Below are positions 44,168 through 52,203 of a DNA stretch of 64,000 nt, piece by piece. The translations under genes and the position numbers were made by a program. The stretch comes from Streptomyces rubiginosohelvolus (GTDB lineage Bacteria; Actinomycetota; Actinomycetes; Streptomycetales; Streptomycetaceae): assembly GCF_014649875.1 (NCBI RefSeq), contig NZ_BMTW01000001.1, positions 1,054,001-1,118,000 of the forward strand. Reading direction: 5' to 3'. The number at the start of each line of letters is the position of its first letter. Positions within the stretch are counted from its first letter, which is position 1. The notes under the pieces were generated by a model that saw only the letters and a list, made by a program, of their open reading frames with translations, had not been told where the DNA came from and ran no database searches.

Positions 44168-44565
44168 GCGAGCGCATCGAAACCGTCGTCCTGGACTCAG
44201 AGGGGCTCTCCGCCTGGATCGCGCAGGACCGCAAGTTCCTCGCGATGCTGCAGGTCTTCCACGACATGGGAACCGACCTCGTGATCGGGGCCAACACCAT
44301 CGTGGAAGTCAGCCACTCCCGCACCAACATGCCTCGCCTGAACTGGGCCCTGTCCCGCGTCAAGGTAGAGCCCGTCACCGAGCAGGCGGCGAAAGCGGCG
44401 GCTGAGCTCCTCAAAGGCGCCGGGCTGCACGGGCACAAGAGCGCCATCGACGCCACGGTCGCCGAGGTCGCGCTCCGGCAGCCGAAACCCGTAGCCCTGC
44501 TGACGTCCGACAGCGATGACATGACCAAGCTCTGCGGAAACCAAGTCCGCATCATCCCTCTCTGA
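44164..44565 (+). CDS. PIN-domain toxin, VapC-like (pair D)
   Basis: 133 residues, about seven changes from the toxin at 36192; all four acidic active-site positions are kept (D11, E48, D96, D116/D118). The gene ends 210 bp before att 6. Two nearly identical TA pairs in one array could cross-talk: each antitoxin may neutralise the other toxin. Confidence 0.88.
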   Translation: MSERIETVVLDSEGLSAWIAQDRKFLAMLQVFHDMGTDLVIGANTIVEVSHSRTNMPRLNWALSRVKVEPVTEQAAKAAAELLKGAGLHGHKSAIDATVAEVALRQPKPVALLTSDSDDMTKLCGNQVRIIPL

Positions 44566-44621
44566 CGCGCCGACCCACCCCGAGCACACCCCTTGCCAGG
44601 GTCCGCTGCACCGCCGCCCTC

Positions 44622-44685
44622 GTGCCCCATCCGTGCCCAGCCGAGCGGACAGCAGCGGTCAGGTACAGCCCCCAAAGGCCATGGC
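44622..44685 (+). repeat. Arm-type repeat before att 6
   Basis: GTGCCC-N5-GTGCCC and the CAGGTACAGCC segment are retained; small differences from 34538. Confidence 0.55.
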
Positions 44686-44774
44686 AACCCCATCTACCCA
44701 GAGCCCATAGCTATGCATCCCGGCCCATGCGAAAGCTCAGGTCGGAGCCGCTTCAACGGCCCAAGCACAGCTAA

Positions 44775-44819
44775 TTCCCAAGCTCAGAGCGCGAGTTCGA
44801 TTCTCTGCACCCACTCCAC
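44775..44819 (+). repeat. att repeat 6 (right edge of the array)
   Basis: 42 of 45 bp match the tRNA-Gly core; changes lie near the acceptor end (CTGCACCCACTCC). It is the last copy and borders core-type sequence, so it marks the right edge of the island. Confidence 0.85.
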
Positions 44820-44837
44820 GAAAGAGCCCCGGGCCAG

Positions 44838-45159
44838 GCGTCCGCCCATGGACGTGCCGTGGACGTCGGCCCGGTGCACACCGAGGTGGTCGAGCACCGC
44901 GACCACGCCCCGGGCGAAAAGCTCGGTGTCGTAAGGCTTGTTGGGCTTCCCCTTCTCCCCCGTGCCGCGGGAATCGAGGGTGAGGGCGCTGCGGGCCGCG
45001 GACCGCGTGGAAGTCGTCGCGTACCCCGTCCCATCCACGGTGGTTGTTCGCCAGGCCCGCCAGCAGGACCGGCGGTGTCCCACCAGGCCGCAGGACCCGG
45101 GCAGCAGGGAAACTCCACCGGCCGACCAGGCCGTCGTGTCGCAGCAGTGACGTCACCAA
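44838..45159 (-). pseudogene. Truncated, frameshifted alpha/beta-hydrolase
   Basis: Read on the minus strand from 45159: TPPVLLAGLANNHRGWDGVR is the N-terminal part of an alpha/beta-hydrolase. After a frameshift it continues LTLDSRGTGEKGKPNKPYDT and LDHLGVHRADVHGTSMGGRLA, the last being the nucleophile elbow with a Thr-Ser-Met-Gly-Gly pattern. It then stops being hydrolase-like where att 6 begins. The remaining two-thirds of the gene is missing, presumably lost when the island arrived. Confidence 0.8.
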
Positions 45160-45180
45160 GGGCTGAGGTGCGGCGGGACG

Positions 45181-46299
45181 TCAGGCCGCGATGAGGTTCT
45201 GCTCGCGGTCCGGCGTTCCGGTCTTGGGCCGCTTGTTCGGCAGTGAGAGCCGGAAGACCTTGTGCCACGCGGAGAACACCTGCTTGGGCAGCGGGCCGGT
45301 GACGTACTCCAGCTCGTACTTCTCGAACAGCGCGCGCACCTTCACCGCGACCTCGGCGTACCGGTTGCTCGGCAGGTCCGGGAACAGGTGGTGCTCGATC
45401 TGGTGCGACAGGTTGCCCGTCATGAAGTGCATGGCCTTGCTGCCGCTGATGTTCGCCGAGCCCATCATCTGGCGCAGGTACCACTGGCCGCGTGTCTCGC
45501 CCCTGATCGACCGGCGTTCGAAGACCTGTACGCCCTCGGGGAAGTGCCCGCACATGATCACCGAGTGGGTCCAGAGGTTGCGGACCAGGTTCGCGGTGAA
45601 CGTGGCGGCGAGTGTGGTGAGGAACGAGGGGCCCGAGAGCAGCGGGTGGATCACGTAGTCCTTGAGCACCTGCTTGCGGATCTTGCGGCCCACGGCCCTG
45701 GCCCGCGCGCGGAACTCCGGGTTCTTGCGGCGGCGCTTGTGGAGGTTCTTGCCGAGTTCCAGGTCGTACGCGGCGATGCCGTACTCGAAGAAGCAGGCGT
45801 TGAGGAAGTTCCACAGCGGCTGGCCGAGGTGGAAGGGGTGCCACTTCTGGTCCTCGTCGACGCGCATGATGCCGTAGCCGAGGTCGTTGTCCTTGCCGAT
45901 CACGTTGGTGTACGTGTGGTGCAGCTCGTTGTGCGAGTGCTTCCACTGGTCGGACGGCGAGACGTGATCCCACTCCCAGGTGGTGGAGTGGATCTTCGGG
46001 TCGCGCATCCAGTCCCACTGGCCGTGCAGGATGTTGTGGCCGATCTCCATGTTGTCCATGATCTTCGCCACGGACAGCCCGGCGGTGCCGATCAGCCAGG
46101 CGGGCGGGAAGATCGAGAACAGCAGCACACCCCTGCTGACCAGCTCCAGCTTGCGCTGCGCCGAGATGACCCGCCGGATGTAGGCGGCGTCCTTCTCGCC
46201 GCGGTCGGCGATCACCTCGTCGCGGATGGCGTCCAGCTCGCGGCCCAGTTCCTCGATCTGCTCCGCGGTCAGGTGGGCGGTGGGGTCGATGGCGGTCAC
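45181..46299 (-). CDS. Membrane fatty acid desaturase
   Basis: 372 residues from GTG at 46299 (RBS AGGAG). Three histidine boxes of acyl-lipid/acyl-CoA desaturases are present: HNILHGQWDW, HSHNELHHTYTN and the C-terminal HQIEHHLFPDLPSNRY, which form the di-iron site. Membrane helices flank them (SRGVLLFSIFPPAWLIGTAG, SGPSFLTTLAATFTANLV). It introduces a double bond into membrane fatty acids using O2 and electrons from the reductase encoded just upstream (7 bp apart, same operon). It probably tunes membrane fluidity. Confidence 0.93.
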   Translation of the reverse strand: MTAIDPTAHLTAEQIEELGRELDAIRDEVIADRGEKDAAYIRRVISAQRKLELVSRGVLLFSIFPPAWLIGTAGLSVAKIMDNMEIGHNILHGQWDWMRDPKIHSTTWEWDHVSPSDQWKHSHNELHHTYTNVIGKDNDLGYGIMRVDEDQKWHPFHLGQPLWNFLNACFFEYGIAAYDLELGKNLHKRRRKNPEFRARARAVGRKIRKQVLKDYVIHPLLSGPSFLTTLAATFTANLVRNLWTHSVIMCGHFPEGVQVFERRSIRGETRGQWYLRQMMGSANISGSKAMHFMTGNLSHQIEHHLFPDLPSNRYAEVAVKVRALFEKYELEYVTGPLPKQVFSAWHKVFRLSLPNKRPKTGTPDREQNLIAA

Positions 46300-46306
46300 G
46301 GTGCTC

Positions 46307-47362
46307 CTACCGTTCGATGTCGCAGGGGCCCGCCGCGGCGGACACACAGGTCTGGATGAGGACGCCCGGCTCGGCCTCGGTGATCTCGCCGGTACGCAGG
46401 TCGCGTACGGCGCCCGCCTTGAGCGGCGTGACGCAGCCGAAGCAGATGCCCATGCGGCACCCGGAGGGCATGAGCACCCCGGCTTCCTCGCCGATGTCCA
46501 GCAGCGGCGTGGCGCCGTCCGCGGCCACGGTCTTGCCGGTGGTGCTGAACGTGACCTCGCCGCCCTCGCCGGCGACGACGATGCCGGGGCGGAAGCGTTC
46601 GGTGTGCAGGCGTGCCCGGACGCCGTGCGCGGTCCAGTGGTCTTCGGCGGCGTCAAGCAGGCCTGCGGGCCCGCACGCCCAGGTCTCGCGCTGGGCCCAG
46701 TCGGGTACGAGTTCGTCGAGACGGGCGATGTCGAGCATGCCGTCCGTGTCGGTGTGCACCTCGGTGAGCCGCAGCTTCTTGTCCGCGACCAGGCTGTGCA
46801 GTTCCTTGCGGAAGATCACGTCCTGCGGCTGTGGCGCGGAGTGGACCATGACGACGTCGTCGAACTCGGTGTCGCGCAGCATGCCCATCACGGGCGTGAT
46901 GCCGCTGCCGGCCGTCAGGTAGAGCACCTTGGCGGGCTTGGCCTGCGGCAGGACGAAGTCTCCGGTCGGCTGGTCGAGCTGGATCAGCGTGCCCGGTTTC
47001 GCCCTGCGGACCAGGTGGTTGCTGACCTTGCCGTCCGGGATCGCCTTGACGGTGATCGTGACGCGGCCGTCCCGGCGGCTTGTCGGCGAGGTGACGGAGT
47101 AGGCACGCCACAGGCGCACTCCGTCGACGTCGACCCCGATCCGCACGTACTGGCCGGCTGTGTGGCCGCGCCAGCCCCGCCCCGGCCTGATCACGACCGT
47201 CGCGGCGTCATCCGTCTCGGGGTGTACGGCCTCGATGCGCCCTCGCAGGTCGGCGCCCGCACGCAGCGGGCTGACCAGGTCGAGGTAGTCCGACGGCAGC
47301 AGCGGCGTCGTGACCATCTCCAGCAGTTTCCACGCCCTGCTGCGGAGGGCTGTACTCGTCAT
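46307..47362 (-). CDS. Ferredoxin-NAD(P) reductase with 2Fe-2S domain
   Basis: 351 residues from ATG at 47362. It has an FAD-binding barrel with RAYSVTS, an NAD-binding domain with LYLTAGSGITPVMGML and WACGPAGLLDAAEDHW, and a C-terminal plant-type 2Fe-2S ferredoxin domain with CRMGICFGCVTPLKAG and the final Cys in LIQTCVSA. Electron donor to the desaturase encoded immediately downstream. The N-terminal 45 residues (LEMVTTPLLPSDYLDLVSPL) are typical of desaturase-linked reductases. Confidence 0.93.
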   Translation of the reverse strand: MTSTALRSRAWKLLEMVTTPLLPSDYLDLVSPLRAGADLRGRIEAVHPETDDAATVVIRPGRGWRGHTAGQYVRIGVDVDGVRLWRAYSVTSPTSRRDGRVTITVKAIPDGKVSNHLVRRAKPGTLIQLDQPTGDFVLPQAKPAKVLYLTAGSGITPVMGMLRDTEFDDVVMVHSAPQPQDVIFRKELHSLVADKKLRLTEVHTDTDGMLDIARLDELVPDWAQRETWACGPAGLLDAAEDHWTAHGVRARLHTERFRPGIVVAGEGGEVTFSTTGKTVAADGATPLLDIGEEAGVLMPSGCRMGICFGCVTPLKAGAVRDLRTGEITEAEPGVLIQTCVSAAAGPCDIER

Positions 47363-47449
47363 GGCTCCAGCTTGCTGCGCGTGGAGGTGTAAAGTCCTGA
47401 CCTCAAGACGTGAATCTGGTCGACTGAATTGTTCGCAAGGAACAAAAAC

Positions 47450-48589
47450 GTGAGTCATGCAGCCCGGAGGGCCAGCGAGCTGGCTCTGGATGAGACGACG
47501 GTCACCGCGCTTCGGGCCGCGCTGAAGACCACCGCCGACGAGATCGTCCAAGCGATCATCGACGAGGTCCCCTCCTACGCCAATGCCCTTTCGGGCCGGA
47601 TGGGCGCCACCATCCGGCGAGCCGTCCGCACCGCCCTGGGGCACTATCTGGACCTCGCGAGCGGGAACGCCACGGGCGGCGACGGCGATGACGCAGCCTA
47701 CGAGCTGGGCCGCGGCGAGGTGCGCGACGGGCGTTCGATGGACGCCCTGCTCAGCGCGTACCGCGTCGGCGCCCGCGTGGCCTGGCGATGCCTGGCAGCG
47801 GGTGCCGTACCCGCTGGGCTGCCCGCCGCCGAGGTCGCCAAGTTCGCCGAGCTGACCTTCGCCTACATCGACGAGCTCTCCGCCGCGAGCGCTGCGGGCC
47901 ACGCCGACGAGCTGGCCGCCCGGGGCAGGGCCCATGAGCGCCACCTGGAGCACCTGGCCCGCGAGCTCCTCGCCGGCGCCGGCTCGGACGTGCTGCTGGC
48001 CTCCGGCCAACGGGCCGGGTGGCAGCCTCCGGTTTCGCTGACCGCGGTGCTGCTGCCCGCCGCCCAGGCCCGGCCTGTCTACCGGACACTCGACCCGAAC
48101 ACCCTCGTCCTCGACGATCTACCGGATGCCACCGGTGTGCTTCTCGTCCCCGATGCCGACCGGTCACGTCTCCTGCGGCAGCTGACCGACCGCGCCGCCG
48201 TGGTCGGCCCGCCCCGGCCGTGGACCCACGCGTCCGCCTCGTACGCACGAGCCCTACGCGCGCGCTCCCTTTCCGCTGACATTCGCGACACCGAGGACCA
48301 CCTGCCCGACCTGGTGCTCAGCGCCGACGCGGACGCGTTCGCAGACCTGCGTGCCCGAGCCCTCGCACCGTTGCAGACCCTGCCTGCCGCAACCGCACGA
48401 CGGCTGGAGGAGACGTTGCGGGCGTGGCTGCTGCACCAGGGCAGGCGGGACGAGGCCGCGGCGGCGTTGTTCGTCCATCCCCAGACAGTCCGCTACCGGA
48501 TGTCGCAGCTCCGGGAGCTGTTTCCCGATCTCGCATCACCCCACCGGGTTCTTGAACTGACGCTGGCGGTCGGCCTCCGGGTCAGCTGA
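47450..48589 (+). CDS. PucR/CdaR-type transcriptional regulator
   Basis: 379 residues from GTG at 47450 with AAGGA upstream. The long N-terminal helical domain (about 1-165) is typical of this group, the middle is a GGDEF-derived sensor-like region, and the C-terminal helix-turn-helix is HPQTVRYRMSQLRELF. It diverges from the reductase-desaturase operon with an 87-bp gap and is the likely regulator of those genes, which suggests it senses lipid or redox state. The ligand is unknown. Confidence 0.85.
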   Translation: MSHAARRASELALDETTVTALRAALKTTADEIVQAIIDEVPSYANALSGRMGATIRRAVRTALGHYLDLASGNATGGDGDDAAYELGRGEVRDGRSMDALLSAYRVGARVAWRCLAAGAVPAGLPAAEVAKFAELTFAYIDELSAASAAGHADELAARGRAHERHLEHLARELLAGAGSDVLLASGQRAGWQPPVSLTAVLLPAAQARPVYRTLDPNTLVLDDLPDATGVLLVPDADRSRLLRQLTDRAAVVGPPRPWTHASASYARALRARSLSADIRDTEDHLPDLVLSADADAFADLRARALAPLQTLPAATARRLEETLRAWLLHQGRRDEAAAALFVHPQTVRYRMSQLRELFPDLASPHRVLELTLAVGLRVS

Positions 48590-48773
48590 CGCGTCACCCG
48601 TCCGTCGTGGCGAGGGGCCGGGCCGCTCGTCCCAGGGGCCACCGCCGTCCTGCGGCGGCCCGTACCTCCCTCCCGGCAGCCAGTCGGACGACCGGACGAC
48701 CGGCCAGAGTCCACCTGGCACACCGCGCGAGGGATGATGGGGTGGAGTACGAAGCGTGAGGTCAGGAGCTCCC

Positions 48774-49112
48774 ATGCCAAAACTGGTTCACCGGCCTCGT
48801 GAGGACGCGGAGTTCGATTTCATCCTCGCGAGAAGCCAAGTTCCGGTTCTCGCCTACTTCACCGGGGCATGGCCCAAGGCAATCGAGCCCTGCCGGGTGA
48901 TGGATGTCGTCGTGGGCGACATCGCCGCCGCCTGCGCGGGCCGCCTGACGGTCGTCCGCACCGACATCACGCGTTGCCCGGCGGCAACCGAGCGATACGG
49001 GATCACCGGAGCCCCGTCCTGCCTGCTGCTGAAGGAGGGAACGGCGGTGGCGCATGGCACGGGGCCTATGACCAGCGATGAGGTACGGCAGTTCCTGGAC
49101 GGTCACCTCTGA
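48774..49112 (+). CDS. Thioredoxin-fold protein with degenerate active site
   Basis: 112 residues from ATG at 48774 (RBS GGAG, 5 nt). The fold is thioredoxin-like: VLAYFTGAWPKAIEPCRVMD, VVRTDITRCPAATERYGITG and the cis-Pro region APSCLLLKEG. The first active-site Cys is replaced: the usual WCGPC reads WPKAIEPC, with extra residues, so only one redox Cys remains at that position. It is therefore unlikely to be a standard disulfide reductase and may bind or sense instead. Stands alone. Confidence 0.75.
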   Translation: MPKLVHRPREDAEFDFILARSQVPVLAYFTGAWPKAIEPCRVMDVVVGDIAAACAGRLTVVRTDITRCPAATERYGITGAPSCLLLKEGTAVAHGTGPMTSDEVRQFLDGHL

Positions 49113-49179
49113 GCGTCCGCTGCGGCACCCGGACCGCCGTCGGCTGCCCCGGACACAGTGACGTCGCGCGTCGCGCGAG

Positions 49180-49653
49180 TCAGGTCAGAGTTTCCTGCGC
49201 CCAGCGGGCAAGGCCACCGAGTCTGGAGGCCGCCACCTCGATATCGCCGGTTCGGACAGGCTGCTCCACTTCGTAGTCGTAGCCTTCGAGGCCGCACTCC
49301 TCCTCAACCATCCGTCCGATTCGGTACGCCTCCGCCATGATCGGCAACGCTTCGCTTCCTGGGTAGCGATAGGGGATATCGATCGTGGCCGAGTTCCCGT
49401 CGTAGTCCAGCTGAAGATGACCACTGGGCCCGTCCCGGCACAGAGTCAGGCTGTAAGGGAACTCCTCGGTGGTGACCGGGCCGACTTCCCGTGATATCCG
49501 CTGCATGAGCCTGTCCCACCCGGCACGATCCTCATCAGTGAGGTTTACGGGCTTGAGTTCGGCATCCGGGTCGTAAGCGGAGTTGATCTCCTCCAGGGTC
49601 TCGTCGAAAGTGCGCTCCGGGAGTACCCGCAAGAACATGATGTTGTAGGTCAC
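49180..49653 (-). CDS. Hypothetical protein
   Basis: 157 residues from GTG at 49653. Not recognised by function; the opening VTYNIMFLRVLPERTFDETL is familiar from small uncharacterised Streptomyces proteins. The middle is beta-rich (FPYSLTLCRDGPSGHLQLDY, ATIDIPYRYPG), the end helical with acidic patches. The low pI and small size resemble immunity proteins that accompany polymorphic toxins. It is transcribed toward the thioredoxin-like gene. Confidence 0.65.
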   Translation of the reverse strand: MTYNIMFLRVLPERTFDETLEEINSAYDPDAELKPVNLTDEDRAGWDRLMQRISREVGPVTTEEFPYSLTLCRDGPSGHLQLDYDGNSATIDIPYRYPGSEALPIMAEAYRIGRMVEEECGLEGYDYEVEQPVRTGDIEVAASRLGGLARWAQETLT

Positions 49654-49770
49654 TGTCCGCAGCCTACGTGTCCCCCGTTCACTACTTTTCTCGACGGGAC
49701 GCACGCCGACTCACACGGCGCGGTAAGAGTTTTCCTGCCTTTCACAAAGCAGGCGCGGCACGACTTCCGC

Positions 49771-50454
49771 TCAAGGCTCCGGCCAGATCCGCCAGGCCCC
49801 CTGGACCGCAGGCCAATGCGGGTTCGGCGTTCCGTCATCGCTCATGTGCGCCCGCCGCCAGATCCCGTTCCAGTTGAACGGGGTCTCCGGAACGACCGGG
49901 TGCCGCTGTCCGCAGGGGCATGGCGCCAGCACCCACGCGCAGCCACGGCACAGCTCCACCCAGCCGTGCCCGGTCGAGTGCGACACCGGGGGTCTCTCGT
50001 CCCCGCAGGCGGGGCAGCCGGGGAGATCGGCGCCGCCCAGCATCGCATTCTGCCGCCGGACGTACTCCGGCAGCCTCAACGGCGGATGGCGGAACGGGGC
50101 GTCGTACCAGGCGCGGTTCGGGCCGTCCCACCAGCTCCGCAGCCACCACGGTCGCGGGTTCGCCGCGGCCCGCCGGCCGGCCCGCTTCTCCGCCCGGCGC
50201 TGCGCCGCGTACTCCTCCGCCCGCGCGAGCCACAGCATCCGTGCCTCGTGCAGTTCCCCCACCGCCCGCACCAGCGCGTCCGGGTCCGCCTCCAGCCGCC
50301 GGGGGATCGCGGCGCTGAGCGTGAGGTGGTGGTACGTCGCCCGCAAGCCGTACGGAGCGAAGCAGGTGAGGCAGGTCCGCAGCGCACTGTGCCGGCGATG
50401 GAGGGGGAGGCGGACATCGTGCACGCGTGCTCTGTGGGTCAGGAAACTGGTCAT
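49771..50454 (-). CDS. Hypothetical Cys-rich protein
   Basis: 227 residues, not recognised. An Arg-rich helical N-terminal half (EARMLWLARAEEYAAQRRAE) is followed by a Trp-rich patch (PRPWWLRSWWDGPNRAWYDA) and a zinc-ribbon-like C-terminus with CPACGDERPP, CRGCAWVL and CPCGQRHP. Two or three zinc sites are plausible, which could bind nucleic acid. It is translated in coupling with the gene upstream (ATGA overlap at 50451). Confidence 0.65.
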   Translation of the reverse strand: MTSFLTHRARVHDVRLPLHRRHSALRTCLTCFAPYGLRATYHHLTLSAAIPRRLEADPDALVRAVGELHEARMLWLARAEEYAAQRRAEKRAGRRAAANPRPWWLRSWWDGPNRAWYDAPFRHPPLRLPEYVRRQNAMLGGADLPGCPACGDERPPVSHSTGHGWVELCRGCAWVLAPCPCGQRHPVVPETPFNWNGIWRRAHMSDDGTPNPHWPAVQGAWRIWPEP

Positions 50455-51116
50455 GGTGAGGACGCCAGGTCCAGGGCCCGTGCCAGGGCGGCGGTGACGA
50501 GGGCGGCGTGTGCCGGCAGGTGCTGTTCGGCCCAGGCTCCGGCGAGGCCGAGGAAGTCCTCCAAGTCGTGCCGGGCGTCGGCGACGAGCCTGCGTACCTG
50601 GTCTGCCGGCAGCTCGGTCACCGGGCTGCCGTCCGTCCCGTGGACGTCGTGCGTCAGCCGGACGGTGTCACCGACGCGTTCGGCCGTCGAGGAGGGATCG
50701 TGGCCGAAGTGGGCGCGGCCGGTGCCGTCGAGCACGTCCAGCCAGTCCCGCCAGGTCTCCAGGCCGTTGCAGCAGCCCGGCTCGACGAAGACGGTGCCGG
50801 TGGCGGTGTCGGTCACCCGGAACCCACCGGCGGCGAACAGGTCGGGCATGGTGAGCAACCCGTGCAGGAAGATGCCGAGTGGGTCGGTCGGGCACGGGCC
50901 GTGCTCCTCCTCCGGCTCGAAGTCGTTGCAGTCGGCGATCCGCATGACGGCTGTGCCGACCTCCGCCGGAGTCAGTTTCCCGTTCAGCACGAGGTAGCCG
51001 AATGACTCGTGCTCGCCGACCGGCCAGAGCGCGAAGGCATCGGCAGCGAAAATCTCCAGAACGGGTTGCATCACCATCATCTGCGGATGATGCCGGACCC
51101 GTTGATACGCCGCCAC
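50451..51116 (-). CDS. Hypothetical protein
   Basis: Up to 221 residues; starts at 51116, 51077 or 51071 are all possible because no ribosome binding site is clear. Not recognised. It contains a Cys pair near VEPGCCNGLETWRDWLDVLD, an acidic middle (DCNDFEPEEEHGPCPTDPLG) and a helical, Ala-rich C-terminus (LTAALARALDLASS-like). Overlaps and is coupled to the Cys-rich protein gene downstream, so the two probably act together. Confidence 0.6.
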   Translation of the reverse strand: MAAYQRVRHHPQMMVMQPVLEIFAADAFALWPVGEHESFGYLVLNGKLTPAEVGTAVMRIADCNDFEPEEEHGPCPTDPLGIFLHGLLTMPDLFAAGGFRVTDTATGTVFVEPGCCNGLETWRDWLDVLDGTGRAHFGHDPSSTAERVGDTVRLTHDVHGTDGSPVTELPADQVRRLVADARHDLEDFLGLAGAWAEQHLPAHAALVTAALARALDLASSP

Positions 51117-51339
51117 GGACTTTCAGCCGCTGCAGAGGGCCGGGAGCCGGACCGCGGTCGAAGTCCTGCGGCCGGTCCAGCCGTTCGCCCCACCCGGCAC
51201 GGGGATCACCTCCGCCCGGTCGGCCATCCTCAGGGTGATCTCCACCGGCGCGGCACCGAGCGCTTCGCGACCGTCCTCCCAGCGGATCTTTTTTGCCTGA
51301 TCGCGCCTAACAATCGGCCAGTTGGGAGAAGATCGCCCC

Positions 51340-51636
51340 GTGTCAGACTTCATGGAGTTCGCGTTCGAAGACGGGTCGTCGCTGGCGCTCCAGGTCTTCC
51401 CGGCAGCCGCTCCCGCCGAGACCTCGGCACCCGGCTTCGGCACGTCCATACCTGTGGCGAGGGGATCACGGCTGGGAGCCGTCGCCGGAACCGCGTTGCG
51501 GGGGGTGCTGTCCCCGCTGGTGCCCCTCCTCCAGCAGATCCGTGACACAGCGGCCTCCGTGCCCGATGCTCCCGACGAGATAGCGGGCCGGCCATCGACG
51601 GGTCGGTTGAAGACCTGTGACCACCCCGGCGCATAG
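51340..51636 (+). pseudogene. Truncated Trypco1-like gene
   Basis: From GTG at 51340: MEFAFEDGSSLALQVFPAAA, then LSPLVPLLQQIRDTAASVPD and APDEI match the first two-thirds of the Trypco1-type domain (small trypsin/peptidase-co-occurring proteins). The final beta unit, normally with EFGVKLS and a Trp near the end, is missing; instead a short unrelated tail runs to 51636 and overlaps the next gene. No peptidase gene is nearby. Probably decayed cargo. Confidence 0.5.
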
Positions 51637-52075
51637 CGAAGAGTCCCGAAGCGCGGTCGAGATCGTGGCGGCGGAGTGGTCTGATGTCCTGTCCTACGGC
51701 ACGGACCTCATCAATCCGGCCGTTCCCCGAGCTGCTTACCAGCACCCCTCGCTGCGCGAGCTCTGGCCCATGGTCAGCCACGGCGTCCTGTATCTGAGCC
51801 GGTGCACCCGATATCCCTGGTCACGTGACATCGGTACAGCCTTCCCTCAGAGTGGCGGCGGTTACCGGATACGCCGCGAGTCCGACAAGGCCCTCCTCGG
51901 CGTGGTCGACACCCTCGAAGAGGCATACGCGTTGATCGCTGCCAGCCTTCCCGAAGGCTGCGGGCCGGCCATCGACGGAACCCCTGACGATCTCCCGTCG
52001 TGCGCCGGGCTGGGCAGGGAGGCCCTGCCCGAAGACTGCGGGCCTGCGGTCGAGGGGACGGCCGACGACCTGTGA
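51617..52075 (+). CDS. DUF6193-like protein with duplicated C-terminus
   Basis: 152 residues. The core LRELWPMVSHGVLYLSRCTR and YPWSRDIG is closely related to the immunity-like protein at 41978. The C-terminus has a tandem partial duplication: LPEGCGPAIDGTPDDL then LPEDCGPAVEGTADDL, where the paralogue has one LPEDWGPAIEGTADDL. It lies upstream of the second Rhs locus without a matching toxin tip, so it may be an orphan immunity gene acquired with an earlier tip. Start at 51617 (GTG) overlaps the Trypco1-like remnant. Confidence 0.7.
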   Translation: MTTPAHSEESRSAVEIVAAEWSDVLSYGTDLINPAVPRAAYQHPSLRELWPMVSHGVLYLSRCTRYPWSRDIGTAFPQSGGGYRIRRESDKALLGVVDTLEEAYALIAASLPEGCGPAIDGTPDDLPSCAGLGREALPEDCGPAVEGTADDL

Positions 52076-52203
52076 CGCCGGACGGCTCCCGCCTCTCGCC
52101 GCCACCGACGTGGGGCGGACGGAACCGCTGGTTCCCGTCATGCGTGGTGTCCTAGCGTGTGCAGTGGTGAAGGGCGACAGCTCACGTACGGGGAGGGCTT
52201 CCA

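Larger units (their letters stand above)
34710..44819. mobile_element. Tandem satellite units bounded by att repeats
   Basis: Four consecutive units end at att copies 36797, 42867, 43728 and 44819. Unit A carries a HEAT-like gene and an RHH/PIN pair. Unit B carries an Rhs toxin, an immunity-like gene and a PIN remnant. Unit C carries one small unknown gene. Unit D carries an RHH/PIN pair. None has an integrase or transfer gene, so they look like cis-mobilizable or decayed relatives of the main element. Mismatches in the att cores rise toward the right, which suggests the rightmost units are oldest. Confidence 0.7.

Noticed and set aside
34665-44819. Additional tRNA-Gly genes at the five later repeats
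   Set aside because: Only the 3' half (anticodon loop to CCA) is present; the acceptor 5' strand and D arm are missing at each copy.
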